From Parvibaculaceae bacterium (GTDB taxonomy: Bacteria > Pseudomonadota > Alphaproteobacteria > Parvibaculales > Parvibaculaceae): 64,000 nt of DNA. Of the stretch, positions 35,695 through 43,933 are shown one piece after another. The first letter of the stretch is position 1; every line of letters starts with the position of its first letter. The notes beneath the pieces were generated by a model. It was not told the DNA's origin. It searched no databases and saw nothing but the letters and a program-made list of their open reading frames with translations. The stretch is from NCBI GenBank assembly GCA_028283765.1, contig JAPWJY010000008.1, positions 434,001 through 498,000 of the forward strand. Direction: 5' to 3'. The translations under genes were made by a program, and so were the position numbers.

Positions 35695-36795
35695 ATGGCC
35701 AGAACCCGGGACATCTTTATCAATGGCCGTTTTCTGACGCAGAATTTCAGCGGCGTGCAGCGCTATGCGCGGGAGATCGTACTGGCACTGGATGCGCTGA
35801 TCGCCGGGAGGCCGGATTTGCGCGCCAATGGCTGCACCTGGAATCTCGTTGTGCCGCAATCAGCCGGGAAATTGCCGCTCACCACGATCAGAACCATCGT
35901 GTCCGGCCGTTCGACCAGTCATCTGTGGGACCAGACCAGCTTTGCCTGGCGCGCACGCAAGGGCGTCGCCCTCAGCCTTACGGCAAGTGGCCCGGTTCTT
36001 CATCCTCGCCATATCGTGGTCATTCACGATGCTGCCGTATTTCGCAATGCCGGGTCCTTTGGACGCGCCTACCGGACCTTTCATCAGGGGGTAGACCATA
36101 TCTTCGCGCGGACTGCCCAGCTTGCCACGGTGTCATATTTCTCCCGCGGGGAACTTGCCGACGTTCTGGGGGTGCCTGCCAGGGATATAATCGTTGCCAC
36201 TAACGGGGCAGAGCATCTGGCCATTGCGCCGGATGAAACAGTGGTGGGGCGTCTCGGGCTGGATCAGACGCCTTTCTTCGTGATGGTTGGAAATCTTACC
36301 CGTAACAAAAATCTGGCCGTTGTGGTGAGGGCTCTCAACCGGCTGAAGCCCGGCTGCGCCAAACTGGTTGCGGTCGGCAGCTTCAATCAAAGTGTCTTCG
36401 GGAATATCTCTCTGCCGGAATCGCCCTATCTGGTCATGCCCGGACGGTTGAGCGATGCCGAGATAGCCGGCCTGATGCGGCACGCCCGTGCGCTGGTTTT
36501 CCCAAGCCTCTATGAGGGATTTGGTATTCCTCCGCTGGAGGCGATGGTGAATGGCTGTCCGGTCATCGGATCCACGGCGGGGGCCGTGCAGGAAGTCTGC
36601 GGGACGGCCATCGACTATTTCGACCCGCAGGATGACGGAAAGCTCGCAGAACTTTTAGCCCGGGCGCTGGACGATGCGGAGGGGCGCTGGCGGGCTGAAC
36701 GGATTGCTGCGGGCAGAACGCGCACCGCTCTTTATAGCTGGCAAGCCTCAGCCCAGGTGCTGGCTGAGGCTTGTTTGAGGCTGGCGCAGGGCTAG
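35695..36795 (+). CDS. GT4 glycosyltransferase, AceC/WbaZ-like layout
   Basis: The 366-residue GT-B enzyme begins with INGRFLTQNFSGVQRYAREI, a start common among mannosyl- and rhamnosyltransferases of EPS loci. It has VGNLTRNKNLAVVVRAL and PSLYEGFGIPPLEAM near 269 (EX7E motif). With GDP-mannose supplied by manC, a mannosyltransferase role comparable with GumH/AceC is a reasonable guess. Its ATG follows the previous stop by three bases with GAGGAAA upstream. It ends the plus-strand pair before a strong terminator. Confidence 0.87.
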   Translation: MARTRDIFINGRFLTQNFSGVQRYAREIVLALDALIAGRPDLRANGCTWNLVVPQSAGKLPLTTIRTIVSGRSTSHLWDQTSFAWRARKGVALSLTASGPVLHPRHIVVIHDAAVFRNAGSFGRAYRTFHQGVDHIFARTAQLATVSYFSRGELADVLGVPARDIIVATNGAEHLAIAPDETVVGRLGLDQTPFFVMVGNLTRNKNLAVVVRALNRLKPGCAKLVAVGSFNQSVFGNISLPESPYLVMPGRLSDAEIAGLMRHARALVFPSLYEGFGIPPLEAMVNGCPVIGSTAGAVQEVCGTAIDYFDPQDDGKLAELLARALDDAEGRWRAERIAAGRTRTALYSWQASAQVLAEACLRLAQG

Positions 36796-36884
36796 GTCTG
36801 GTTACCGGCCGCCCGGGCTCGTTCTTCTGGACTGTGTGGGAGTTTCCCGGTGCAGGAATCTGGGAGGACGTCATGGAAATGAAA

Positions 36885-36911
36885 AAAACGCCGGACTTGT
36901 TCCGGCGTTTT
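36885..36911. terminator. Strong bidirectional intrinsic terminator
   Basis: AAAACGCCGGA and TCCGGCGTTTT form 11-bp arms around a 5-base loop, with an A run on the left extending the T tail on the minus strand. It sits between the convergent GT4 gene and OPX lipoprotein gene and serves both. Confidence 0.85.
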
Positions 36912-36944
36912 CATGAGCAGGCCGATGTCTTCGGCGCCTTGCCA

Positions 36945-37604
36945 TCAGAAGTAACGTTCTGGCACCCGTACAATGTCACCGGGAAGAATGCGGATCTTTT
37001 CTTTCGTGATGGAGAATTCCTGTTCAGGTCCACCACCCCGCGAGATGTAGACGCTGTCCGTCGTAGCCCGGTAGGTGTACCCACCGGCAACCGCTACGGC
37101 ATTGAGGACAGTCATGCCATTCGTATAGGGGTATTCACCGGGCTTCTGGACTTCGCCGATGATGTAGAAGGGGCGGTAATTCAAAACCTCGACGCTGACC
37201 CGCGGATCATTGATGTACCCTTTGGAAAGGGCGGTTGAAATCGTCTTGGAGAATTCATCAACAGTGAGGTTTGCGGCCTTCAATTGCCCGATCAGCGGGA
37301 ATGAGACAAAACCATTGCCGGCAACCTGAAACTCGCCCGTCAGATCCGGTTCGCCATAGACGATGATCCGAAGATTGTCTCCGGAACCGAGGCGGTACTC
37401 ATCGCCCACCACAGGGGCATCGGGTGCCGTATCGGGCAGGATAACGTCAGTAGAGGTAGAGGATGTCGGCGTGGCTGCATCGCTCTCGGCTGGGGGGCCG
37501 AAACTTCCACCTGCGGGTGCGCAGGCTGCGATGCTGCCCCCGATAACAAGTGCTGCTGCCAGCACTCTTAGCCGAAGCAAATTACTGGAAACCCAATTCT
37601 TCAT
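36945..37604 (-). CDS. Short polysaccharide export (OPX, Wza/GumB-like) lipoprotein
   Basis: Export-channel lipoprotein in the periplasm and outer membrane. The 219-residue protein has a signal peptide with lipobox IAAC (Cys28), a Pro/Ser/Thr-rich linker (~35-62), the polysaccharide export domain (YRLGSGDNLRIIVYGEPDLTG, SFPLIGQLKAANLT) and one SLBB-type domain (FYIIGEVQKPGEYPY, AVAVAGGYTYRA). It then stops at ILPGDIVRVPERYF. Wza-type proteins continue with an amphipathic outer-membrane helix, which is absent here. GAGGG precedes the ATG. See the finding on the beta-barrel partner. Confidence 0.92.
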   Translation of the reverse strand: MKNWVSSNLLRLRVLAAALVIGGSIAACAPAGGSFGPPAESDAATPTSSTSTDVILPDTAPDAPVVGDEYRLGSGDNLRIIVYGEPDLTGEFQVAGNGFVSFPLIGQLKAANLTVDEFSKTISTALSKGYINDPRVSVEVLNYRPFYIIGEVQKPGEYPYTNGMTVLNAVAVAGGYTYRATTDSVYISRGGGPEQEFSITKEKIRILPGDIVRVPERYF

Positions 37605-37742
37605 ATCACCCTCTACTGCCCGCTGGGTTTTTACCGATCTGACGGGATCGATGTCTTACCGTATTTCCAGGTAAGGTTATCAGTGTCTTGCTGTACTTGA
37701 GTAGGTCAAGAATCCTGCCTGAAATAAAATGGCAAGTCTCCC

Positions 37743-38534
37743 TTAGCCTCTGGTTTGAAGTATTCTGATCCCGTCATGGTGGATGACGAGTGCCGTCAGT
37801 ACATTTGTCATGTAGGCGCCTGTATCGATGCCAATCCGGTTGTTCCGTAATACAGGGGCTGCCCCCGGGGTATGACCATGGACAATCAACTTACCAAACG
37901 AGCCCTCAAAATCCAGAAATTCCCCTCGAATCCAGAGAAGATCATGGGTTTCCTGCTGATCGAGCGGAATACCGGGCCGCACCCCGGCATGTGCAAAGAA
38001 GCATTCGCCAAGAGTATAGGAAGCCGGCAGCTGACGAAGAAATTCCCGATGTGTTTGCGGAACGGCATTTTCAAAAGCGACCCGGGCCCCCTCAAATTCT
38101 GAACGGCTGGTCGCGGTTGCCAGATTGTTTATTCCATAGGAATGGAGCGTTTCCGCGCCACCATAATATTTCCATGTCTGTCCAAAACCGGAATCATCAA
38201 GAAACTGAAGCATGGCCTCTTCATGATTCCCTTTGAGGAAAACTTTATGGAATGTGCTCAGAAAAGGACTTGTCAATCTTTCAAGCACCTGACGCGACTG
38301 AAGACCGCGATCTACATAATCACCGAGAAAAACGACAATTTTATTTTGATCGTCATATCCGGCTGCATCTTGTTCGATTCTCAGGAGAAGCCTGGACAAA
38401 AGGTCGTCCCGTCCATGGATGTCGCCAATTGCATAAACCAGGCTTCCCTCCGGTATCAGTTCACGAGAGCTTGCTCTGTTCGCAGGTGAAAAATTGCTTC
38501 TGCCGCCTTTGATCAGCCTGGCCGCCAGTTTCAT
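37743..38534 (-). CDS. PPP-family metallophosphoesterase (protein phosphatase-like)
   Basis: The 263-residue cytosolic phosphatase has all signature blocks of the Ser/Thr phosphoprotein phosphatase family: GDIHG at 37-41, GDYVDRG at 71-77, GNHE at 102-105, then HAGVRPG and HGHTPG. Two metal ions should be bound by these Asp, His and Asn residues. Bacterial members act on Ser/Thr, sometimes Tyr, phosphoproteins or on bis-nucleoside polyphosphates. The ATG at 38534 is my choice; an in-frame GTG at 38555 is equally possible. It lies upstream of the OPX gene on the same strand, inside the EPS locus. Confidence 0.85.
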   Translation of the reverse strand: MKLAARLIKGGRSNFSPANRASSRELIPEGSLVYAIGDIHGRDDLLSRLLLRIEQDAAGYDDQNKIVVFLGDYVDRGLQSRQVLERLTSPFLSTFHKVFLKGNHEEAMLQFLDDSGFGQTWKYYGGAETLHSYGINNLATATSRSEFEGARVAFENAVPQTHREFLRQLPASYTLGECFFAHAGVRPGIPLDQQETHDLLWIRGEFLDFEGSFGKLIVHGHTPGAAPVLRNNRIGIDTGAYMTNVLTALVIHHDGIRILQTRG

Positions 38535-38555
38535 TAAGTTGGCAGAAGTTGACAC

Positions 38556-39147
38556 GTCAATATTACCACTATTCTTTCATGGTCATTCTGCCTGCAGTAT
38601 GACCTCTTCGATTGCCGCCAGCCTGTATCGATGAGTGGCCATATTTGAAACGAGATTCATTATACATGGAAAATTAGTGGGGGCGAAGAGACTCTAAAAT
38701 TTTATGGGGCTTGCCACAGCTTTTCTCAAGACCATGCAGCGCTTTCCCGTCTGGCGTGTATGTGAAAATCTATTCACAAGAAAATAAGAAAAAATGTAAT
38801 TCTATGCAAAATATCAAAGATATAATTTAGAACGGAAATTTTACTGACCCGGATCACGATGATGTTTCGCATAAGTCATTTGGAATGGCGAGTGTGCATG
38901 CACAAAGGCAGTAACTGCAAAGATTACTGTCAAAAAAGTAAGCAATTTATGTGTTTGCAGAGCTTCGCGAGGCGAATTTGTTGCGCACACGACACAGAAT
39001 TTCTCTCTTCAAGAGGAAATAATGAAGACTTTGCTGCATAAGCTAAGAAACGATTGTGTCCTCGCGAGAATTTAAGGTAACTTCAACAAAGAGTTTCAGG
39101 GGTATGGCATTGAATATCAGGTGCCTGAAAATATGGAGAGGCAGACC
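38556..39147. other. 592-bp AT-rich divergent intergenic region
   Basis: No gene supported. It is much more AT-rich than the window average and separates the phosphatase/OPX genes from the plus-strand export operon. It includes GTGAA-AATCTA-TTCAC (38762-38777), ATATC-AAA-GATAT (38811-38823) and a TATAAT at 38821-38826 without a good -35 box. Promoters for both directions are expected here. Confidence 0.55.
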
Positions 39148-40017
39148 ATGAAGAAGGGGCTGATTGCTTTCACGCTGGTGTCCGCCATCAGCAGTGGTTC
39201 AGTGGTTTTGCCGTCGACGGCAGCATTCGCGGATGCTGCGGCTGATGTGACCACCGCTTTACAGACGTTGACGGGTTCTGCGTTGGCGAGCGCAATCGAA
39301 GCGGCGCTGAAATCGGCGACGTCGCCCGAAGAAGTAAAGGCGGCGATCGAGGCTATCGCATCCGTCGCGACGCCGGCGCAACAGGAATCCTTGGGGGCGG
39401 CGGTCGGTGCCGCCGTGGCCGCACTTCCTGATGCGCAAAAGTCGGCCGCAATTGAGGCGGTAGGCTCTTCCCAGCTTGATGGCTTCAAGTCCTCCTTTGT
39501 CGTGTCGTTTGTAAGCGCATCGCCTGACGCGACAGTTGCCATTACAACCATTATAAGCTCGGTTTCGTCTCTGTCGGATGGGCAGCAAAAGGCGATGGGC
39601 GTCGCTATCGGTGTAGCCTCCACGCAGTTGCCGCCGTCGGTTTCCCAGGCTGTGACGCGCGCTGTTGTTTCCAGTCCTGATGCTGGATCGACGATAAAGG
39701 CCTCTTATGTAGCCGGTTTTATTAATGCATCGCCGGACAAGACGGTTGCTGTCAGCTCGCTCAATGCGGCGGTGGCGGCAAGCACAGAAGCCTCGGCTGC
39801 TCTGGGAGCGGCGATTGCCGGAGCTATCAGCCTGGCGTTGGTGCCCCCGGCGACGGCGCAGACTGTGACGGCTGCGGTTCAGGCTTCTGGTAATCAGAGC
39901 CTTGCAAGCGGTTATTCGGCAAATGCGACAAATCCGGTAGCCAATAGTTCGCCTGGGGATGCGTCGAGTGCTATTCCCGAGCAGAAAACAGACACCAATG
40001 CGGGTAGCCCGAGCTGA
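39148..40017 (+). CDS. Secreted Ala/Ser-rich repeat protein of the EPS operon
   Basis: I do not recognise the family. The 289-residue protein has a clear signal peptide (MKKGLIAFTLVSAIS, cleavage after AFADA) and then a low-complexity, mostly Ala/Ser/Val sequence containing repeats of about 68 residues at 82-149, 150-218 and 219-~262 (each beginning L/M-G-A/V-A). A partial copy precedes them and a polar, disordered-looking tail follows (residues ~263-289). It has no Cys and few charges, which suits a periplasmic or extracellular structural protein. The ATG at 39148 has GGAGAGG six bases upstream. It precedes the barrel and wzc genes in the same direction. Confidence 0.75.
   Translation: MKKGLIAFTLVSAISSGSVVLPSTAAFADAAADVTTALQTLTGSALASAIEAALKSATSPEEVKAAIEAIASVATPAQQESLGAAVGAAVAALPDAQKSAAIEAVGSSQLDGFKSSFVVSFVSASPDATVAITTIISSVSSLSDGQQKAMGVAIGVASTQLPPSVSQAVTRAVVSSPDAGSTIKASYVAGFINASPDKTVAVSSLNAAVAASTEASAALGAAIAGAISLALVPPATAQTVTAAVQASGNQSLASGYSANATNPVANSSPGDASSAIPEQKTDTNAGSPS
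39391..39933 (+). repeat. Three tandem ~68-codon repeats inside the secreted protein gene
   Basis: Units at 39391-39594, 39595-39801 and 39802-39933 (the last truncated) encode aligned segments: each opens with LGAAVGAAV, MGVAIGVAS or LGAAIAGAI. The first two share FVVSFVSASPD / YVAGFINASPD and end with a Gln/Ser/Ala-rich linker. Similarity is at protein level; the DNA copies have diverged, so the duplication is old. Confidence 0.65.
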
Positions 40018-40131
40018 TTTGCCGCATTTTTTGGCTGGTTTCGTTGGCTGGATTTTCTACTGAGCTTTGATCGGGCCCAGGTGGGGTGCCTCGCCTGATG
40101 TCTCTGGCGCGGGTTGTAGTTGTAGGCTTAA

Positions 40132-40148
40132 CCGCACGGATTGTGCGG
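40132..40148 (+). promoter_or_regulatory. Small hairpin upstream of the barrel gene
   Basis: CCGCAC and GTGCGG form 6-bp arms with a 5-base loop, 27 bases before the ATG at 40176. It may influence translation or mRNA processing between the two operon genes. Confidence 0.25.
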
Positions 40149-40175
40149 GGCATTGATGATTGATGGGGGTGCGTT

Positions 40176-41507
40176 ATGTCGAAGTTCCGTAGAGTTGGGT
40201 TTGCAGCTGTGGCGTCCTTGGCTGTTGCGCCTGTTGCCGCCTACGCTGACATGCCTCAGGTAACATTGGTTGGCCCGCAAGTCATCCGCGTCAATCTGCC
40301 TGTGGCCTCTCCCGCTGCCAATACGCAGACACAGGATATTCAGGATGTACGTAATCAGGGCGTGGCTGAGCGTGCGCGCCCTGGATATGATCCCGAAGGC
40401 GTGCGGCTGGGTTCCTTCATTCTGTACCCTACATTGCAGGAGTCGATGAAGTATAGCGACAACGTTTACGCTACCAAGGATGACAAGAAAGGCGACTTTT
40501 CTGTTGTCAGCAATCCGCAGGTGGCGTTGTTGTCCAACTGGTCTCGTCACTCGCTAAAGATTCAGGGGGGGTGGACGAACTATACCTACTTCAAGGAAAC
40601 AGCGCTTAACCGCAACGACTTCAGTCTGAATGCGGCTGGCCAGCTTGACATCACCCGGGATGCCAATTTGACGCTAAGGGGTGGCGTTGCTCAATTGCAT
40701 GAAGAGCCGGGTGCGTCTGGTGCGCCGACCGATGCATCTGAGGCTAACAAGTATACATTGGTTACAGCAGGGGCGGGTTACAATCAGCGCTTCAATCGCG
40801 TGACGAGTGCACTCACAGGCGATTTTCAGAGCTATACATACGATAATGTCTCGAGCTTCAGCGGAGACAAGATTCTCGAGTCTGATCGTAACTATGATCA
40901 GTACAATGTAGACTGGCGTGTCGGCTATGATGTCTCGCCGAACGTCAACGTCTATCTGAAGCCTGGTTATAACTGGGTTAATTATACGAATCAGCCTGGC
41001 TCTGAGGCGTCGCGTTCGAGTGATGGTTATACGATTGCCGCCGGTGTCCAGTTCGCAGTCAGCCAATTGATTATTGGTGACGTCTATGGCGGCTATCAGC
41101 GGCAGTCGTATGATGCTTACAAAAACCTTTCTCTCCCTTATTACGGAGCAAATGTCACCTGGTACGCAACATCTCTTACCACTGTTCGTTTTGGGGCGGG
41201 CTCCGCGATCAACCAGACAAATGTCGCCGACGCGCAAGGGTATCTGGCCCAGACTGTGGGCTTGGGAATCGATCATGAACTTCTGCGCAACGTGATTTTG
41301 TCCGCAGATGGCGCCTACGAAAGCGATGACTACAAGAGTTCTCCGCGTACAGACGATTACTGGCGGGGAGGACTTCAGGTGAACTATCTGATCGACCGGA
41401 ATTTCGCGGTAGGCATCGGCTATACAATTATTGATCGTAATTCGACGATTAATAATCTTGATTATACTTCCAATAAAATCGGTTTGCTTCTTCGCGCCCA
41501 GCTGTAA
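40176..41507 (+). CDS. Outer-membrane beta-barrel protein (BBP2-like) of the EPS locus
   Basis: The 443-residue protein has a signal peptide (residues 1-24, AAYA/D), a ~50-residue N-terminal stretch and then a long series of amphipathic strands with alternating aromatic residues (SLKIQGGWTNYTYF, YNVDWRVGYD, NVNVYLKPGYNWVNY, FAVGIGYTIIDR). It ends in LLRAQL, consistent with an integral barrel of about 16-18 strands. Proteins of this kind recur in EPS loci. I infer that it forms the outer-membrane pore for the polysaccharide together with the short OPX lipoprotein. GGGGG precedes the ATG. Confidence 0.8.
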   Translation: MSKFRRVGFAAVASLAVAPVAAYADMPQVTLVGPQVIRVNLPVASPAANTQTQDIQDVRNQGVAERARPGYDPEGVRLGSFILYPTLQESMKYSDNVYATKDDKKGDFSVVSNPQVALLSNWSRHSLKIQGGWTNYTYFKETALNRNDFSLNAAGQLDITRDANLTLRGGVAQLHEEPGASGAPTDASEANKYTLVTAGAGYNQRFNRVTSALTGDFQSYTYDNVSSFSGDKILESDRNYDQYNVDWRVGYDVSPNVNVYLKPGYNWVNYTNQPGSEASRSSDGYTIAAGVQFAVSQLIIGDVYGGYQRQSYDAYKNLSLPYYGANVTWYATSLTTVRFGAGSAINQTNVADAQGYLAQTVGLGIDHELLRNVILSADGAYESDDYKSSPRTDDYWRGGLQVNYLIDRNFAVGIGYTIIDRNSTINNLDYTSNKIGLLLRAQL

Positions 41508-41523
41508 TTTTTTTTGACATGGA

Positions 41524-41558
41524 AGACCCCGGGGATTTTTGTCCCCAGGGTCTTTTTT
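41524..41558 (+). terminator. Intrinsic terminator after the barrel gene
   Basis: AGACCC-C-GGGGA pairs with TCCCC-A-GGGTCT around a 6-base loop, followed by a T6 run. It ends the repeat protein/barrel transcript, so wzc (start 41665) probably has its own promoter or relies on read-through. Confidence 0.88.
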
Positions 41559-41664
41559 CAAATGGGCCATCCTGATATGTTTGTATTTGATTTTACCTGT
41601 ATATGAGCAGGAATTATTTAATATAAACTTCAGACACATGCGTTAGCCCTGAGGATATCTCTCT

Positions 41665-42477
41665 ATGCCATACGGATCGGACTTGCAGCCCTACCCGCGT
41701 GTAGACCCTGCTATTGAGGGCGCGAGTGGTGGATTGGACGGAGTCTTCTCGCCTGGTGGTCTCGTTGATTTTTTCAGGATTCTTCGCCGTCGGCGGGCGA
41801 TCATCTTCTCTGTCATTATTTTGATAACTCTCGGTGCGCTGGCCGCAACCTTTGGGGTTACCCGGCAATATACGGCGTCGGCTTCGCTGCTTATGTCGCC
41901 GCAGAAATTGCAGGTTGTGGATGTTCAGTCGGTTCTTTCGGATCTGACGACGGACAGTTCGACAACGGAAAGCCAGTTGCAGGTTCTGCAGTCCCGTACG
42001 CTGCTCGAAGGTGTGGTTACACAGCTTAACCTTACCCAGGATCCCGAGTTCAACACGACCCTGGTTCCGGCGAGTCCCTACCGCTGGCTTAACCCGCTAA
42101 CCTGGTTGGCTAAGATTCTTCCAGCACCTGCGCCCCGTTCTGAAGAAGACCAGAAGGCGCATGAACTCAACGTTGTTATCAATAATCTTCAAGGGGGTCT
42201 CAGCATCAGCCGGGTTGGTGTGTCTTACGTGATGAATGTGTCGTTCACATCGCAAGATGCCAAGAAGGCGGCGGTTATCGCGAATACGATCTGCGATCGC
42301 TACCTGACGGATCAGCTCGAAGCAAAGTTCGATGCAACACAAAAGGCGAACGACTGGCTTTCCCAGCGACTGGATTCGCTTCGGCAGCAGGTTGAGGCTT
42401 CAGACCGCGCTGTGGAAATTTATCGGTCGTCGAATGATCTTTCGGCCACGGGGCCGGATGGCCAGTACGATAAATGA
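41665..42477 (+). CDS. wzc: Wzc-type polysaccharide copolymerase, N-terminal part (frameshifted)
   Basis: The first 265 or so residues of a Wzc/GumC-like chain-length protein: polar N-terminus, LVDFFRILRRRRAIIFSVIILI (transmembrane helix 1) and the periplasmic Wzz domain (YTASASLLMSPQ, ESQLQVLQSRTLLEGVV, ATQKANDWLSQRLDSLRQQVEASD). The frame ends at TGA 42475-42477 within the coiled-coil part. Removing one C at 42462 or 42463 joins it in frame (TGPDG-STINDQQLSELN) to the next ORF and gives a 755-residue protein of normal Wzc layout. As read, this half alone would be a membrane fragment without kinase. Confidence 0.88.
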   Translation: MPYGSDLQPYPRVDPAIEGASGGLDGVFSPGGLVDFFRILRRRRAIIFSVIILITLGALAATFGVTRQYTASASLLMSPQKLQVVDVQSVLSDLTTDSSTTESQLQVLQSRTLLEGVVTQLNLTQDPEFNTTLVPASPYRWLNPLTWLAKILPAPAPRSEEDQKAHELNVVINNLQGGLSISRVGVSYVMNVSFTSQDAKKAAVIANTICDRYLTDQLEAKFDATQKANDWLSQRLDSLRQQVEASDRAVEIYRSSNDLSATGPDGQYDK

Positions 42478-43933
42478 TCAGCAACTTTCCGAGTTGAACG
42501 CGCAGCTCATTCTGGCCAGAACCGATCTTGCAGAAAAAGAGTCCCGGCTTGGCGGTGCCCAGCAGGTGGCGCGGTCTGGCGGCAATACCGACTCGATCAC
42601 TGAAGTGTTGCAGTCTTCGGTCATTGGCGATCTGCGCAGCCAGGAAGCTGCATTGACAGCCAAGCAGGCTGACCTGTCCGCCAAATATGGCCCACGCCAT
42701 CCGGCAATCATCAATATCGAGGCGCAGCGCAGGGATATTGAGGTTCAGATCAGCTCGGAAGTCCGCCGGATTATCGCAGGGCTCTCCAATGATGTTTCAG
42801 CCTCCAGGTCGCGAGTGCTGTCGCTTTCCAACAGCCTGAATGAACTGCAGCAACGCAATGCGAAGAATAACTCTGCGACCGTCAAGCTCAATGAGCTTCA
42901 GCGTCAGGCGAGCGCCAACCAGGCGCTGTATGAGTCCTTCCTTGGGCGTTTCAAGCAGACGTCACAGGATCAGGGCATTGAATCCGCAGATGCCCGGATC
43001 ATTTCCGAGGCTGTGCCTCCCAACTCGGCCAGCTATCCCAAGACGGGTCTCGTTCTCTTTGTGGCGTTCGGCTTTTCCGTCATCGCAGGCATAGCGCTTG
43101 CCCTTGTTGTCGAGCGGCTCGACAACAGTTTCAAGACGGTTGGAGAGCTTGAAAGCAGCCTGCAAATTCCCAACATGGCGACGATCCCACTCTTTCGGGC
43201 CGTCAAGGATGAGGGCGGCAACCGGGTCAGCATTGACCGCTATGTTCTCCTGAAACCGATGTCCGCATTCGCGGAGGCCTTCCGGGGATTGCGTTCGTCG
43301 CTACAGTTGAGCAACGTCGATAATCCGCCCAAGGTTGTTTTGTTCACGTCTGCTATTCCTTCGGAAGGAAAATCCACCTGCTCGATCAGCTTTGCCCGCT
43401 CTGCGGCAATGGCTGGCCATAGTGTGGTGATTATCGATTGCGACTGGCGGCATCCGACCATTGCCAAATTCACCCATACCGAAAAGCCGACTGTCGGCGT
43501 GATCGATTTGCTCGTCGGCAGGGCGACATTCGAAGAGGCGATGCAACAGGATGCCTATAGCTCCGTCATTTGTATTCCGGCTATCTCCGGCACGATGAAT
43601 CCGCCTGACGTGCTGGGGTCCGAGCAGATGAAGCACCTCATTCAGGAGTTGCGCAGCAAGTTTGATTTTGTGGTTCTGGATACGCCCCCGGTATTGCCTG
43701 TCATCGATGCCTGCGTTCTTTCGCATCTTGCTGACAAGTCTGTGCTGGTCGTGCGCTGGAACAACACCGAGCGCAGTGCAACGCTCAGCGCCTATCGTAA
43801 GCTCCTGGAGTTTGGGAGCGATGTGGCCGGGACAGTTTTCACTCAGGTGGATCCTGCGCGTCAGGCACAATATGGCTATGGCGACACCCATTACTATTAT
43901 AGTGGACGTTACGGGAAATATTATCAGAACTGA
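42458..43933 (+). CDS. wzc: Wzc-type tyrosine kinase, C-terminal part (frameshifted)
   Basis: The continuation of the Wzc-like gene in the +1 frame. From the joint it has the rest of the periplasmic coiled coil (QLSELNAQLILARTDLAEKE), a GNVR-type segment, transmembrane helix 2 (FVAFGFSVIAGIALALVV), and the BY-kinase: Walker A SAIPSEGKST, Walker A' VVIIDCDWRHPT, Walker B FVVLDTPPV. The last 20 residues hold a tyrosine cluster (eight Tyr), the autophosphorylation tail. An in-frame ATG at 42458 could restart translation, but the product would lack helix 1. The stop overlaps the next ATG by one base. Confidence 0.88.
   Translation: MASTINDQQLSELNAQLILARTDLAEKESRLGGAQQVARSGGNTDSITEVLQSSVIGDLRSQEAALTAKQADLSAKYGPRHPAIINIEAQRRDIEVQISSEVRRIIAGLSNDVSASRSRVLSLSNSLNELQQRNAKNNSATVKLNELQRQASANQALYESFLGRFKQTSQDQGIESADARIISEAVPPNSASYPKTGLVLFVAFGFSVIAGIALALVVERLDNSFKTVGELESSLQIPNMATIPLFRAVKDEGGNRVSIDRYVLLKPMSAFAEAFRGLRSSLQLSNVDNPPKVVLFTSAIPSEGKSTCSISFARSAAMAGHSVVIIDCDWRHPTIAKFTHTEKPTVGVIDLLVGRATFEEAMQQDAYSSVICIPAISGTMNPPDVLGSEQMKHLIQELRSKFDFVVLDTPPVLPVIDACVLSHLADKSVLVVRWNNTERSATLSAYRKLLEFGSDVAGTVFTQVDPARQAQYGYGDTHYYYSGRYGKYYQN

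Noticed and set aside
38859-39041. 60-codon ORF with several Cys in the AT-rich spacer
   Set aside because: No ribosome-binding site and no signal or domain; most likely chance in a non-coding region.
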